Source: Stutzerimonas stutzeri (lineage in GTDB: Bacteria; Pseudomonadota; Gammaproteobacteria; Pseudomonadales; Pseudomonadaceae). Taken from it: a stretch of DNA of 64,000 bases. Shown here one piece after another: positions 31,608-40,204 of this stretch (position 1 is its first letter; each line of letters starts with the position of its first letter). The stretch is taken from the NCBI RefSeq assembly GCF_000590475.1, contig NZ_CP007441.1, positions 1,635,231-1,699,230 of the forward strand, given 5' to 3'. The translations under genes were made by a program, and so were the position numbers. Below the pieces are notes generated by a model. It had not been told where the DNA came from and made no database searches. It saw only the letters and a list, made by a program, of their open reading frames with translations.

Positions 31608-33370
31608 TTCCCCAACCGCTGTCGTTGCGTGTCAATGGTGTACAGACTGAATCCCGCTTCTTGCTTAGCCTGTCGTTTGGCTTCCGAGGCCAAAGCGGCA
31701 AGGCATGCCGCATCGAGTTCGGCGCCGCAATCGGGTCCCAGCTGGACGGCGCCAACCGAAAGTGAAAGCAGGGGGTAGCGTTGCTGGCCACCTTGCCTTC
31801 CTTCAGCCATGAAGCATCCTTCAGCAAGATGTTCGTTGCGGTAGAACGGTCGGCAACGCTGTTCGAATGCTTCGAAAAGCTGATCGATCCTCGACGCCCA
31901 TTCTTTTGACCTCATTACCAGCATGAAGTCATCCCCGCCTATATGGCCGACGAAATCACAGCTCGAATCAATCTGCTCATCGAGGCAGTGAGCCAAACAC
32001 AGCAGAACCTCATCGCCCTTGGCGTAGCCGTAAAGATCGTTGAAGGGTTTGAAATGATCGATATCCACGTAGCAGATCACAGCTTCCCGGCCCTGTCGTA
32101 ACAGGCGTGTCAGGCATTGCTGAATTGGCACATTTCCCGGTAGTAGGGTCAGTGGATTTGCATGGCGCGCCTGTTGAATCTTCATCTCAGTAATCAGTTT
32201 GAGCACGTCGATTACCCGGCCTAGACCGTGATAAAGGCCGTTGACGGTAATTATGAAATCTTCGTCGATGCGCTGTCGGGCTCGACTGGTCAACAATCGG
32301 CTGACCTGCTGCAACGATTGGCCAAGCTCTACCGCGAGAAAATCATCGCTCATCAATCTACTGATGGGTTTGCGCGCCAACAGGTCGGTCGCAAACGGCT
32401 TGAGCAGGGCGTCGGACAGCAGGCTTCGATGAACGATGCCGACGGGGACCTTCATCTCGTCAAGCACCGCGACCGAGTTAAGGTTTGCCTGCAGGCGGAA
32501 CAGTTCCAGCACGTGCCCTACCGGATGCGAGACGAAGACCGCGGATTGTTTCAATACCAGCGGGGTCAGGTCGGGATGCTCCTCGTTGGGTGTATCGTCT
32601 CGATTACCGATGCTTGGCAGAAGCACGGCCGCATCGATGTTCGGTTCTTCTTCCGGGCGTCCCAGCAAGTAGCCCTGAACCAGGTCGATACCCATGTCCG
32701 AAAGGATTCTGAGCTCTTCGCTCAGCTCAATGCCCTCGGCGATAACCTGCGCTCGCGAAGCCCTTGCGATCTTCATGATCGATTCGACAAACTCGCGCTT
32801 GATCGCATCGCGGTGGATGCCGTCGATGAAGTAACGGTCGATTTTTACATAGTCGGGGCGCAGCTCAGACCACATACGCAGGCCGGAGTAGCCGGCACCG
32901 AGGTCATCCAGGGCGATTGAAAACCCCATGTCCCGGTAGTGGTGCAAGGCGGCATCGAGCAGCTCGAAATCGTCCGTCGGGGTCTGTTCCGTCAGTTCGA
33001 TTACGACCCTGTCTGCCGGAATTCGATATTTATGCAGCAGCTCCAGCGTACGACCCGGCTTGTGGGTCGCGTCCAGCAAGGTTTCCGGCGAGACATTGAG
33101 GAAGAGTTTGCCTTGTAGCTGCTGCTGACTGTAACGGCGGCAAGCACTTTCGCGGCAGGTCATCTCAAGTTCGTTGAGCCGACCTGCGTGTCGGGCGGCA
33201 GCGAGCAAGTTGATAGGGGAGTGCAGCGAGGTATTCGAGGGGCCTCGTGTCAGCGCTTCGTAGCCAAGAATACGTCGTTCGGAAAGAGAAATGATGGGCT
33301 GGAAAAGGCTGGTAATGTCGCCGTGAGCGAGGATGTTATCCAGCGTGCTCAACTGCTCGGTGACGGTCAT
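31574..33370 (-). CDS. EAL-CBS-GGDEF c-di-GMP signalling protein
   Basis: Cytoplasmic protein of 598 aa with an N-terminal EAL phosphodiesterase domain (about 10-245), a CBS pair (about 270-400) and a C-terminal GGDEF domain (about 425-590). The EAL domain keeps the catalytic pattern: YEALTR, FLNVSP, IELTEQ, DDLGAGYSG, VKIDRYF, AEGIE and VQGYLLG. The GGDEF active site reads GGDDF, with Asp in place of Glu, so cyclase activity is doubtful and it may only bind GTP. The CBS pair suggests control by adenine nucleotides. I start at ATG 33370 (MTVTEQLSTLDN). It lies downstream of prc on the same strand, as in P. aeruginosa (PA3258 and PA3257, from memory). Confidence 0.9.
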   Translation of the reverse strand: MTVTEQLSTLDNILAHGDITSLFQPIISLSERRILGYEALTRGPSNTSLHSPINLLAAARHAGRLNELEMTCRESACRRYSQQQLQGKLFLNVSPETLLDATHKPGRTLELLHKYRIPADRVVIELTEQTPTDDFELLDAALHHYRDMGFSIALDDLGAGYSGLRMWSELRPDYVKIDRYFIDGIHRDAIKREFVESIMKIARASRAQVIAEGIELSEELRILSDMGIDLVQGYLLGRPEEEPNIDAAVLLPSIGNRDDTPNEEHPDLTPLVLKQSAVFVSHPVGHVLELFRLQANLNSVAVLDEMKVPVGIVHRSLLSDALLKPFATDLLARKPISRLMSDDFLAVELGQSLQQVSRLLTSRARQRIDEDFIITVNGLYHGLGRVIDVLKLITEMKIQQARHANPLTLLPGNVPIQQCLTRLLRQGREAVICYVDIDHFKPFNDLYGYAKGDEVLLCLAHCLDEQIDSSCDFVGHIGGDDFMLVMRSKEWASRIDQLFEAFEQRCRPFYRNEHLAEGCFMAEGRQGGQQRYPLLSLSVGAVQLGPDCGAELDAACLAALASEAKRQAKQEAGFSLYTIDTQRQRLGNQSPSLAARAL

Positions 33371-33395
33371 GGTGATCCCGTGATGGCCAAAATGC

Positions 33396-33422
33396 GAAGG
33401 GCCGCACAAATGGCGGCCCTTC
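33396..33422 (-). terminator. Hairpin between prc and the EAL-GGDEF gene
   Basis: GAAGGGCCGC and GCGGCCCTTC form a 10-bp perfect stem around a 7-base loop. On the minus strand it follows the prc stop by about 43 bases and leads into GCATTTT, so it probably ends prc transcription. Confidence 0.6.
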
Positions 33423-33464
33423 ATATTTCACGACTCTATGATGTCATTTTGATGACATTAGCGA

Positions 33465-35558
33465 CTAACGTTCGACGGAGTTGTTCTTGGCCATTGCGTC
33501 CTGTAGACCTAGATAGTCCAGCAGAATCCTCCCGCTTTCAGACAAGTATGCATCATCCTCCGGCTTGATGTTCTTCTCTTCGATAGTCGGCGTCGTTTCA
33601 TCCTCCCGTTCGAGTTTGGCCAGCGGTTCCTCACCCTTGGCCTTCCGAAGCGTATTCTCCAGCACCAGCTGACGGTTCTCGATTCGTTCCTGCTGTGCCC
33701 TACGCTTCTCCTCGTTGAGGCTGATGGTCGTCTCGTGAGTAAGCTCCTGCGCCAAGGCGAGGCGATCACGCGTGAAGACAAAATCAGGGTTCTCGCTGGT
33801 ACGCCCTTCGTGACGCGCCTTGAGTTCGGAGAGGAATGGCGTGAACGGATTCATGTTCGGGTTGATCGCAGCGCGAATGCTGTCCCAGGGCATGGCTTCA
33901 GGCAATGCGCTTTCGCCGATTTCCTTGGTATCGACTTCGGCAGGATAGGAGATGTCCGGAATCACACCTTGGTGTTGTGTGCTCTGCCCGGACACCCGAT
34001 AGAACTTGGCCAGTGTGAGTTTGAGTTCGCCATGATTGAGCGGCTGGACAGTTTGCACGGTGCCTTTGCCGAACGTTTGACCACCGACGATGAGCGCTCG
34101 GTGATAATCCTGCATCGCACCAGCGAAGATCTCCGAGGCCGATGCTGACAGGCGATTGACCAGCACGGCCAGCGGGCCTTTGTAGAATGCGCCCACTTGT
34201 TCATCGGCAAGCACGTCGACGCGGCCATCGCTGTTGCGGACCAGTACCGTCGGGCCTTGGTCGATGAACAGGCCAGTCAGCTCTGTGGCTTCCTGAAGCG
34301 AACCACCTCCATTGTTGCGCAGGTCGATGACGACGCCGTCGACCTTTTCCTGCTGCAGCTCCGTCAGCAGCTTTTTCACGTCCCGCGTGGTGCTCTTGTA
34401 GTCCTTGTCACCGGCGCGAAGGGCCTTGAAGTCCAGGTAGAACGCAGGCACCTCGATGACCCCGAGCTTATAGTCGCGGCCATTTTGATTGAGGTGGAGC
34501 ACGGACTTTTTAGCTGCCTGCTCCTCGAGCTTGACCGCTTCTCGAGTAATGGCGACGATCTTGCTGCTCTGGTCATTAGGCGCGTTGCTTGCTGGAATGA
34601 CTTCGAGGCGAACCATTGAACCTTTCGGGCCACGGATCAGTTTGACGACCTCGTCGAGGCGCCAGCCGATCACATCGACCACTTCCTCGTCGTCCTGCCC
34701 AACACCGACGATCTTATCCGCAGGGGCGATCTGCTTGCTCTTCTCGGCAGGGCCGGCAGGGACCAGTCGCACCACTTTGACGTACTCGTTGTCGCTTTGC
34801 AGCACGGCGCCGATGCCTTCCAGCGAGAGGCTCATGTTGATGTCGAAGTTTTCCGCATTGTCGGGCGACAGGTATTGGGTATGCGGATCGTAGGATTGCG
34901 CGAAGGCGTTGATGTAGGTCTGGAAGACGTCCTCGCCACGGGTCTGTTCAAGACGCGACAGCTGGTTCTTGTAGCGCTTGGTCAGCAGCTCCGTGATCGC
35001 TTTTGGCTCCTTGCCGGCAATCTTCAGCCGTAAAACCTCATCTTTGACGCGTTTACGCCAGAGATCATCCAGCTCTTTCTCGTCCTTGGGCCAGGCGGCG
35101 TTCTCGCGATCGACCAGCAATTCTTCGTCGAGCGCGAAGTCGAAGCCGTCCACCCCTTTATCCAACAGGCTCAGCGCGTACTGAAGTCGGCTTTGCAGGC
35201 GCTCCAGGTGCACTTTGTAGATCGCGAAGCCGGGCTCCAGGTTGCCGTTCTTCAGGAAGTTGTCGAACTCGTTGCGCCAGGGCTCGAACTCGGCCAGGTC
35301 GCCTGCGGTGAAATAGCTGCGCGACGGGTCGAGCATCTTGATATAGCTGTCGAAAATCTTCGCCGAACGGGCGTCATTGAGCGGTGGCTTGTTGTAATGG
35401 TGGCGCTTGAGCAGCTCGACGACGTTGAGGCTGGCAATGACCTGATCGCGGTCGGGCTGCAGGTAGTCCCAGTCGTGTCCGGCGGGTTTGGCCTGGGTTA
35501 TGGTGGCCTGAAAGCCTAGCAACAGGGCTAGAAAGCCCGTAGTCAGTGATCGTTTCAT
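33465..35558 (-). CDS. prc: Tail-specific protease Prc/Tsp
   Basis: Periplasmic S41-family serine protease with a PDZ domain that degrades proteins with nonpolar C-termini; in Pseudomonas (AlgO) it affects envelope-stress signalling. The 697-aa precursor has a signal peptide (MKRSLTTGFLALLLGFQAT..., ending TQA) and a long helical N-terminal region. The PDZ domain is at about 235-320 (with IGAVLQSDNEYVKVVRLVPAGPA in part). The protease core contains DLRNNGGGS, the nucleophile region SASASEIFAGAM and the general base in TFGKGTVQT. A C-terminal DUF3340-type helical region follows. I start at ATG 35558 because the signal peptide begins there; the frame opens at 35594. Confidence 0.95.
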   Translation of the reverse strand: MKRSLTTGFLALLLGFQATITQAKPAGHDWDYLQPDRDQVIASLNVVELLKRHHYNKPPLNDARSAKIFDSYIKMLDPSRSYFTAGDLAEFEPWRNEFDNFLKNGNLEPGFAIYKVHLERLQSRLQYALSLLDKGVDGFDFALDEELLVDRENAAWPKDEKELDDLWRKRVKDEVLRLKIAGKEPKAITELLTKRYKNQLSRLEQTRGEDVFQTYINAFAQSYDPHTQYLSPDNAENFDINMSLSLEGIGAVLQSDNEYVKVVRLVPAGPAEKSKQIAPADKIVGVGQDDEEVVDVIGWRLDEVVKLIRGPKGSMVRLEVIPASNAPNDQSSKIVAITREAVKLEEQAAKKSVLHLNQNGRDYKLGVIEVPAFYLDFKALRAGDKDYKSTTRDVKKLLTELQQEKVDGVVIDLRNNGGGSLQEATELTGLFIDQGPTVLVRNSDGRVDVLADEQVGAFYKGPLAVLVNRLSASASEIFAGAMQDYHRALIVGGQTFGKGTVQTVQPLNHGELKLTLAKFYRVSGQSTQHQGVIPDISYPAEVDTKEIGESALPEAMPWDSIRAAINPNMNPFTPFLSELKARHEGRTSENPDFVFTRDRLALAQELTHETTISLNEEKRRAQQERIENRQLVLENTLRKAKGEEPLAKLEREDETTPTIEEKNIKPEDDAYLSESGRILLDYLGLQDAMAKNNSVER

Positions 35559-36052
35559 TTCGAAGGGGCGACGCGAGGCTGGGTAATAACGCATAGTAGG
35601 CCATCAATTCAGGCGCCGGGGCGGGATCTGCCCGGCGGAAAAAATAACAACAGCCCGGTGGTATCTGGCGGGCTAGCACGCCGCGACAAAAATCACATCA
35701 GGATGGCAGGGCGAGTCCCGCATCACACCATACCGAATTGGTAATCGATGATTTGGGCGGGTGTATCGCTATGTGACCTGAAACAGAGAATTATCAGCGG
35801 CCTGCACTGCCAGCGAGTAACGGTCGAGCGGGCGCAGGTCTGATCCACTATGGAGGCAGCATGAAGGCATTGCAAGGCATCGAGGGCCCAGCTTGAGCGG
35901 AAGGAGCGCACCGCTGCGATGGACAGCTAAGGAAAAGGGTGGCGGCTGCTCGCTCTATTGAGCCGATTTGCTACAGCGCGCAGCGTACTAACCCGCCGCC
36001 ACCGCGCGTAACCGATTGGAGGTGCCAAACTCGTCAGCGAAGACGGAACCGG
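35559..36052. other. Gene-free interval between prc and apeB
   Basis: About 490 bases with no full gene. It includes a 12-codon ORF that looks like the first codons of a lost dehydrogenase gene (35861-35896) and a loose GC-rich inverted repeat (GGTGGCGG near 35938 with CCGCCGCCACC near 35992). P. aeruginosa has an oxidoreductase gene beside prc, from memory. Confidence 0.4.
35861..35896 (+). pseudogene. Possible 5' remnant of a zinc-type dehydrogenase gene
   Basis: ATG at 35861 has a good ribosome site (GGAGG, four bases upstream) and encodes MKALQGIEGPA before a TGA. MKALQG(I/V)EG is, as I recall it, how the MDR-family oxidoreductase next to prc starts in other pseudomonads. The rest of such a gene is absent. 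It could also be a chance ORF. Confidence 0.35.
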
Positions 36053-37342
36053 TCAGGGCAGCTCTGCGCATGAGTAGAACGCGCTGAGGACCTTGACCAG
36101 ATGCGCCAGGTCCTGGCTGCCGGCCAGCTCGCGAATCGAGTGCATGCCAAAGGTCGGCAGGCCGATGTCCACTGTACGTACACCGAGCTGACTGGCGGTG
36201 ATGGGGCCGATGGTCGAGCCGCAGCCCATGTCGCTACGGGTGACGAAGCTCTGTACCGACACCTCGTTTTCCAGGCAAAGATGGCGAAAGAAACCGGCGG
36301 TTTCGCTGCTGGTGGCATAACGCTGATTGCTGTTGACCTTGATGACGGGCCCAGCGTTGAGCTTCGGACCATGATTGCCGTCGTGCTTGTCGGCATAGTT
36401 GGGATGCACGGCGTGTGCATTGTCGGCCGAAATCAGCAGCGAACGGTTGATGCTACGCTGGAAGGCTTCGCTGTCGGACAGCACCCGGCGCAGGACCTGC
36501 TCGAGGAACGGCCCATCCGCACCGCACATCGAGGCGGAGCCGACTTCTTCGTGATCGGTACACACCAGTACGCAGCTTTCCTCCGGGCCGGCCCGTAGCA
36601 GGGCTTGCAGTCCGGCAAAGCACGACAGCAGGTTGTCCAAACGGGCGCCAGCGATGAAGTCGCCGTTCAAGCCGATGATGGCCGCGCTCTGGGTGTCGTA
36701 AAAACTCAGCTCGAAATCCAGCACCACGTCAGCCACAAGCCCATGCTCGCGGCTGAGCTGGTCGGCCAGCAAGGCCCGAAAATCCGGGCTGTCTTCGCTG
36801 GCGATCTGCGCCAGAATCGGCGGTAGCTCGTTCTGCGGGTTGATTGCCCAGCCCTGATTGGCCTCTCGGTTGAGGTGGATGGCGAGGCTGGGGATTACCG
36901 CGATCGGCAACTTGAAATCGATCAGTTGGCTTTCGATTCGGCCGTCACGGCTATAGGTCACGCGTCCGGCCAGAGACAGGTCACGATCGAACCAGGGCGC
37001 CAGCAGTGCGCCGCCATAGACTTCCACCCCCAACTGCCAGAAGCCCTGACGCTGCAGCTCCGGTTGGGGTTTGACCCGCAGGCAGGGACTATCAGTGTGA
37101 GCACCGACCATGCGCATGCCATGTTCGATGACCGATTTGCTGCCGAGTTGAAAGGCAATGATCGCGGAGTCGTTACGGGTGACGTAGTAGCGGCCGCCGG
37201 GCTCGGTATGCCAAGTCTCGCTCTCGTCCAGCGCCTTGTAACCGGCGGCCTGAAGGCTACGCGCTAGGCTGCGGGTGGCATGGAACGGCGTTGGGGAAGC
37301 CTTGAGGTAATCGATCAGACCTTGGTTGAGTTCTTCGCGCAT
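36053..37342 (-). CDS. apeB: M18 family aspartyl aminopeptidase
   Basis: Cytoplasmic zinc aminopeptidase that removes N-terminal acidic residues; forms large dodecamers. The 429-aa protein starts MREELNQGLIDYLKASPTPFHA. It carries the M18 metal and catalytic motifs: GAHTDSPCLRVKP (first His/Asp site), AGARLDNLLS (bridging Asp), CTDHEEVGS (catalytic Glu pair) and SADNAHAVHPNY (Asp, His), with a late GCGSTIGPITASQLG. It has full family length. rluA lies downstream on the same strand in gene order, but reads from its own start 90 bases away, so an operon is not certain. Confidence 0.95.
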   Translation of the reverse strand: MREELNQGLIDYLKASPTPFHATRSLARSLQAAGYKALDESETWHTEPGGRYYVTRNDSAIIAFQLGSKSVIEHGMRMVGAHTDSPCLRVKPQPELQRQGFWQLGVEVYGGALLAPWFDRDLSLAGRVTYSRDGRIESQLIDFKLPIAVIPSLAIHLNREANQGWAINPQNELPPILAQIASEDSPDFRALLADQLSREHGLVADVVLDFELSFYDTQSAAIIGLNGDFIAGARLDNLLSCFAGLQALLRAGPEESCVLVCTDHEEVGSASMCGADGPFLEQVLRRVLSDSEAFQRSINRSLLISADNAHAVHPNYADKHDGNHGPKLNAGPVIKVNSNQRYATSSETAGFFRHLCLENEVSVQSFVTRSDMGCGSTIGPITASQLGVRTVDIGLPTFGMHSIRELAGSQDLAHLVKVLSAFYSCAELP

Positions 37343-37433
37343 GACGAGCTCCTGACTGCAAGGCCAAGGAGTTTACCGTATTGGCGGGCTCTGACTCGAT
37401 GGTCACTTACTACCGGGCACGCGAGTGCGGTGT

Positions 37434-38069
37434 TCAAAAGGGCGCCGGACAGTCGAAGCGCATGCGCACGCCCGTTTGAGGGTGGGTCAGGGCGAGCATG
37501 CTGGCGTGCAGGCAGAGCCGGTCATGGGCCACCAGCGCCTGTTCGTGGGCGTAGAGCCGATCGCCAAGCAGCGGATGGCCAATCGAAAGCATGTGCACAC
37601 GCAGCTGATGCGAGCGACCGGTGATCGGAGTCAGTTCGACTCGGCTGTAGTCGCCGCAACGCTCGAGCACGCGCCAGTAGGTAAGCGCATGCTTGCCCAG
37701 TTCATGGTCGACGACGTGCCGCGGTTTGGTCGGTGGATCGTAGCGTAGCGGTAGATCGACGCTGCCGCTCTGCTGCTCGGGCTCGCCCCAGCACAGCGCG
37801 GTGTAGGTCTTCTCTGTCTCGCGGTCATGGAACTGTCGAGACAGCTCGCGATGGCTATCAGCATCGCGCGCGAGCACGATCAGGCCGGAGGTCTCCCAGT
37901 CCAGGCGATGGACGATACGTGCCTCGGGATAGCCGTTTTCCTGCAAGCGTGTCACCAAGCAATCCTTGTTGTCATCGGCGCGCCCGGGCACGGACAGCAA
38001 TAGAGTAGGTTTGTTGATCACCAGCAGGGCGGCGTCCTGGTGGACGATCTGGATGTTGCTAAGGGGCAT
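37434..38069 (-). CDS. rluA: RluA family pseudouridine synthase
   Basis: Converts uridine to pseudouridine in 23S rRNA and certain tRNAs. The 211-aa protein is short like the dual-specificity RluA (no S4 domain). It starts MPLSNIQIVHQDAALLVINKP, has the active-site segment ARIVHRLDWETSGLIVLARD with the catalytic Asp in HRLD, and ends with LTPITGRSHQLRVHM and HPLLGDRLY. ATG 38069 is chosen; the frame extends to 38090 without a conserved start. It lies next to minE as in P. aeruginosa. Assignment to the RluA subgroup rests on length and neighbours. Confidence 0.9.
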   Translation of the reverse strand: MPLSNIQIVHQDAALLVINKPTLLLSVPGRADDNKDCLVTRLQENGYPEARIVHRLDWETSGLIVLARDADSHRELSRQFHDRETEKTYTALCWGEPEQQSGSVDLPLRYDPPTKPRHVVDHELGKHALTYWRVLERCGDYSRVELTPITGRSHQLRVHMLSIGHPLLGDRLYAHEQALVAHDRLCLHASMLALTHPQTGVRMRFDCPAPF

Positions 38070-38151
38070 CTTGGGATTCCGGAAACGCAATCGGCGACCG
38101 AAGTCGCCGATGATGCTGTCGCTGCAGAAGCGAGCGGGTCCCTGCGGTCGA

Positions 38152-38409
38152 TCAACGATCCGGCAGGGTGATGTTCAGTTCGAGGATCGAGCAACTACCC
38201 TGATCTTCCAGGGCAACCTGGACCTGGTCGCTGTCGATGTTGACGTACTTGCGGATCACCTCGACCAGTTCCTTCTGCAAGGCTGGCAGGTAGTCCGGCT
38301 GTGTACGCTGGCCGCGCTCATGGGCGACGATGATCTGCAGGCGTTCCTTGGCGATGTTGGCGGGCGTTTCCTTCTTCTTGCGCTCACGAAAGAAGTCGAG
38401 AAGGTTCAT
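38152..38409 (-). CDS. minE: Cell division topological specificity factor MinE
   Basis: Drives pole-to-pole oscillation of MinCD by stimulating the MinD ATPase, so that the Z ring forms at midcell. The 85-aa protein starts with the membrane-targeting and anti-MinCD segment MNLLDFFRERKKKETPANIAKERLQIIVAHER and ends with the beta topological-specificity domain (YVNIDSDQVQVALED). Its ATG overlaps the minD stop (ATGA), so the two are translationally coupled. Confidence 0.97.
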   Translation of the reverse strand: MNLLDFFRERKKKETPANIAKERLQIIVAHERGQRTQPDYLPALQKELVEVIRKYVNIDSDQVQVALEDQGSCSILELNITLPDR

Positions 38410-39221
38410 TCGCGACCTCCGAACAATCGTTGCAGGAAGCCCTGCTTCTTCACGTCGAGGAAACGATGATTGACATCCTTGCCCAACAGGCGATCAACGG
38501 CGTCGCTGTAGGCCTGTCCGGCATCGCTCTGGTCGTCGAGGATGACTGGTACGCCCTGGTTGGATGCCTTCAGCACCGCTTGGGATTCGGGGATGACACC
38601 GAGCAGACGGATCGACAGGATCTCCTCGACGTCTTCGACACCGAGCATCTCGCCCTTGACTACGCGCTCGGGGTTGTAGCGGGTCAGTAGCAGATGTTCC
38701 TTGATCGACTCTTCGCCGTTTTCGGCACGGCGGGACTTGCTGGCCAGCAGGCCCAGCATGCGGTCCGAGTCGCGAACGGAGGAAACCTCTGGGTTGGTCA
38801 CAACAATGGCTTCGTCGGCGAAGTACATCGCCAGGTGCGCGCCTTTCTCGATACCGGCCGGAGAGTCGCAGATGACGAATTCGAAAGTTTTGGCCAGCTC
38901 GTCAATCACCTTACCGACGCCTTCGAGTGTCAGGGCGTCTTTGTCACGGGTCTGGCTGGCGGCCAACACATAGAGATTTTCGAGGCGCTTGTCCTTGATC
39001 AATGCCTGGGTCAGGGTGGCGTCGCCCTGAATGACGTTCACGAAGTCATACACCACACGGCGCTCACAGCCCATGATCAGGTCCAGATTACGCAGGCCAA
39101 CGTCGAAGTCGACGATGACGGTCTTGTGGCCGCGCAGGGCGAGGCCGGTACCGATGGCGGCGCTGGTAGTGGTTTTACCGACGCCACCCTTGCCGGAAGT
39201 GACTACGAGGATCTTGGCCAA
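38406..39221 (-). CDS. minD: Septum site-determining ATPase MinD
   Basis: Membrane-bound ParA-type ATPase that carries MinC and oscillates under MinE. The 271-aa protein has the deviant Walker A motif GKGGVGKTT near the N-terminus, the switch I/II regions (VIVDFDVGLRNLDL and ICDSPAGIEKGA) and a C-terminal amphipathic helix (FLQRLFGG region) for membrane attachment. minC lies 91 bases upstream and minE overlaps downstream. Confidence 0.97.
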   Translation of the reverse strand: MAKILVVTSGKGGVGKTTTSAAIGTGLALRGHKTVIVDFDVGLRNLDLIMGCERRVVYDFVNVIQGDATLTQALIKDKRLENLYVLAASQTRDKDALTLEGVGKVIDELAKTFEFVICDSPAGIEKGAHLAMYFADEAIVVTNPEVSSVRDSDRMLGLLASKSRRAENGEESIKEHLLLTRYNPERVVKGEMLGVEDVEEILSIRLLGVIPESQAVLKASNQGVPVILDDQSDAGQAYSDAVDRLLGKDVNHRFLDVKKQGFLQRLFGGRE

Positions 39222-39312
39222 GGTGATTCACCCTAAATATGGAGGTCGGGACCCTCAGCCGAGTCGGCGTCAGGAGGCCCGTTTGGTGCTTGAAAATTCG
39301 CGGCAGTATCCG

Positions 39313-40044
39313 TTAAAGACGGGTGATGTTCAACACGTCGCCGGATAGCTTCATCTGTACGGCTTCAGTCCACAGCGGGTCACGGCGCAGGTCTTCGGCA
39401 ACCTTGTAATGGCCAGCAATGGAGACCATTTCAGCGGCGAGCTGCTGACAGAATATTCGTGCATTGGTGTCGCCTTTGATGCCGGCCAGGGCACGCCCGC
39501 GCAGCGGACCGTACACATGGATGTTTCCATCGGCGAGAAGTTCCGCACCCGGGCTGACGGCGGCCAATACAATGAGATCGCCGCCCTGGGCATAGACTTG
39601 TTGGCCGCCGCGGATCGGTGTGGTTACCACGCGAGTGGGTCGATAGGTCGGTTCGGCCGGCTTGGATGGTTCGGCCGGGGTCTTGCCGGAGAGGTCCAGC
39701 TTGCGTTCCTTGGCACCAGAGGGCGGCAATACAGGCAGGTCAAGCTCCGTAGCTGCCTCGATCACCTGCGGATCGCCGGCTCGCAGCGCCAGGGTGCGCA
39801 GGCCGTGCTTGCGGCAGAGCGCGATAAGCGCCGGAAGGTCAAGACCACACTCGACGGGCAGCTTGTCCAGAGCGAGCACCAGCGGCGTGTTGTTGAAAAA
39901 GTCCGGCGCCTGCGCGACCTTCACGGCCAATTGCTGATCGAGACGCTCCAGGTCGTTCTGCGTCAGCTCCAGCACGGTAATGGCCAGCATGCTGCCCTTG
40001 AGCTGGAATACGGGGGACTGGTCAGGAGAATCGGCTTGGCTCAT
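39313..40044 (-). CDS. minC: Septum site-determining protein MinC
   Basis: Inhibitor of FtsZ polymerisation that is positioned by MinD. The 243-aa protein has an N-terminal FtsZ-binding domain (about 8-110, with FQLKGSMLAITVLEL), a Pro/Ala-rich linker (about 125-145, PSKPAEPTYRPT) and a C-terminal beta-helix domain that binds MinD (GGQQVYAQGGDLIVLAAVSPGAEL in part, then GNIHVYGPLRGRALAG). It has a normal order and spacing to minD. The divergent htrB gene begins 161 bases away. Confidence 0.96.
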   Translation of the reverse strand: MSQADSPDQSPVFQLKGSMLAITVLELTQNDLERLDQQLAVKVAQAPDFFNNTPLVLALDKLPVECGLDLPALIALCRKHGLRTLALRAGDPQVIEAATELDLPVLPPSGAKERKLDLSGKTPAEPSKPAEPTYRPTRVVTTPIRGGQQVYAQGGDLIVLAAVSPGAELLADGNIHVYGPLRGRALAGIKGDTNARIFCQQLAAEMVSIAGHYKVAEDLRRDPLWTEAVQMKLSGDVLNITRL

Positions 40045-40204
40045 GGTCTGCCTGCTACGGTAAATGGCGAGGACTTATAGCGGGGCAAACCGTAGCCTGC
40101 AAGTCTCGCCGGGCCGAGCGGACGGATGCCATGCATCGAGGCGTCCCCGCATACAGAGGTGATTTATCGCTAGAATGCGCGCTTTTACCGGTTTGAGCTT
40201 GCCA

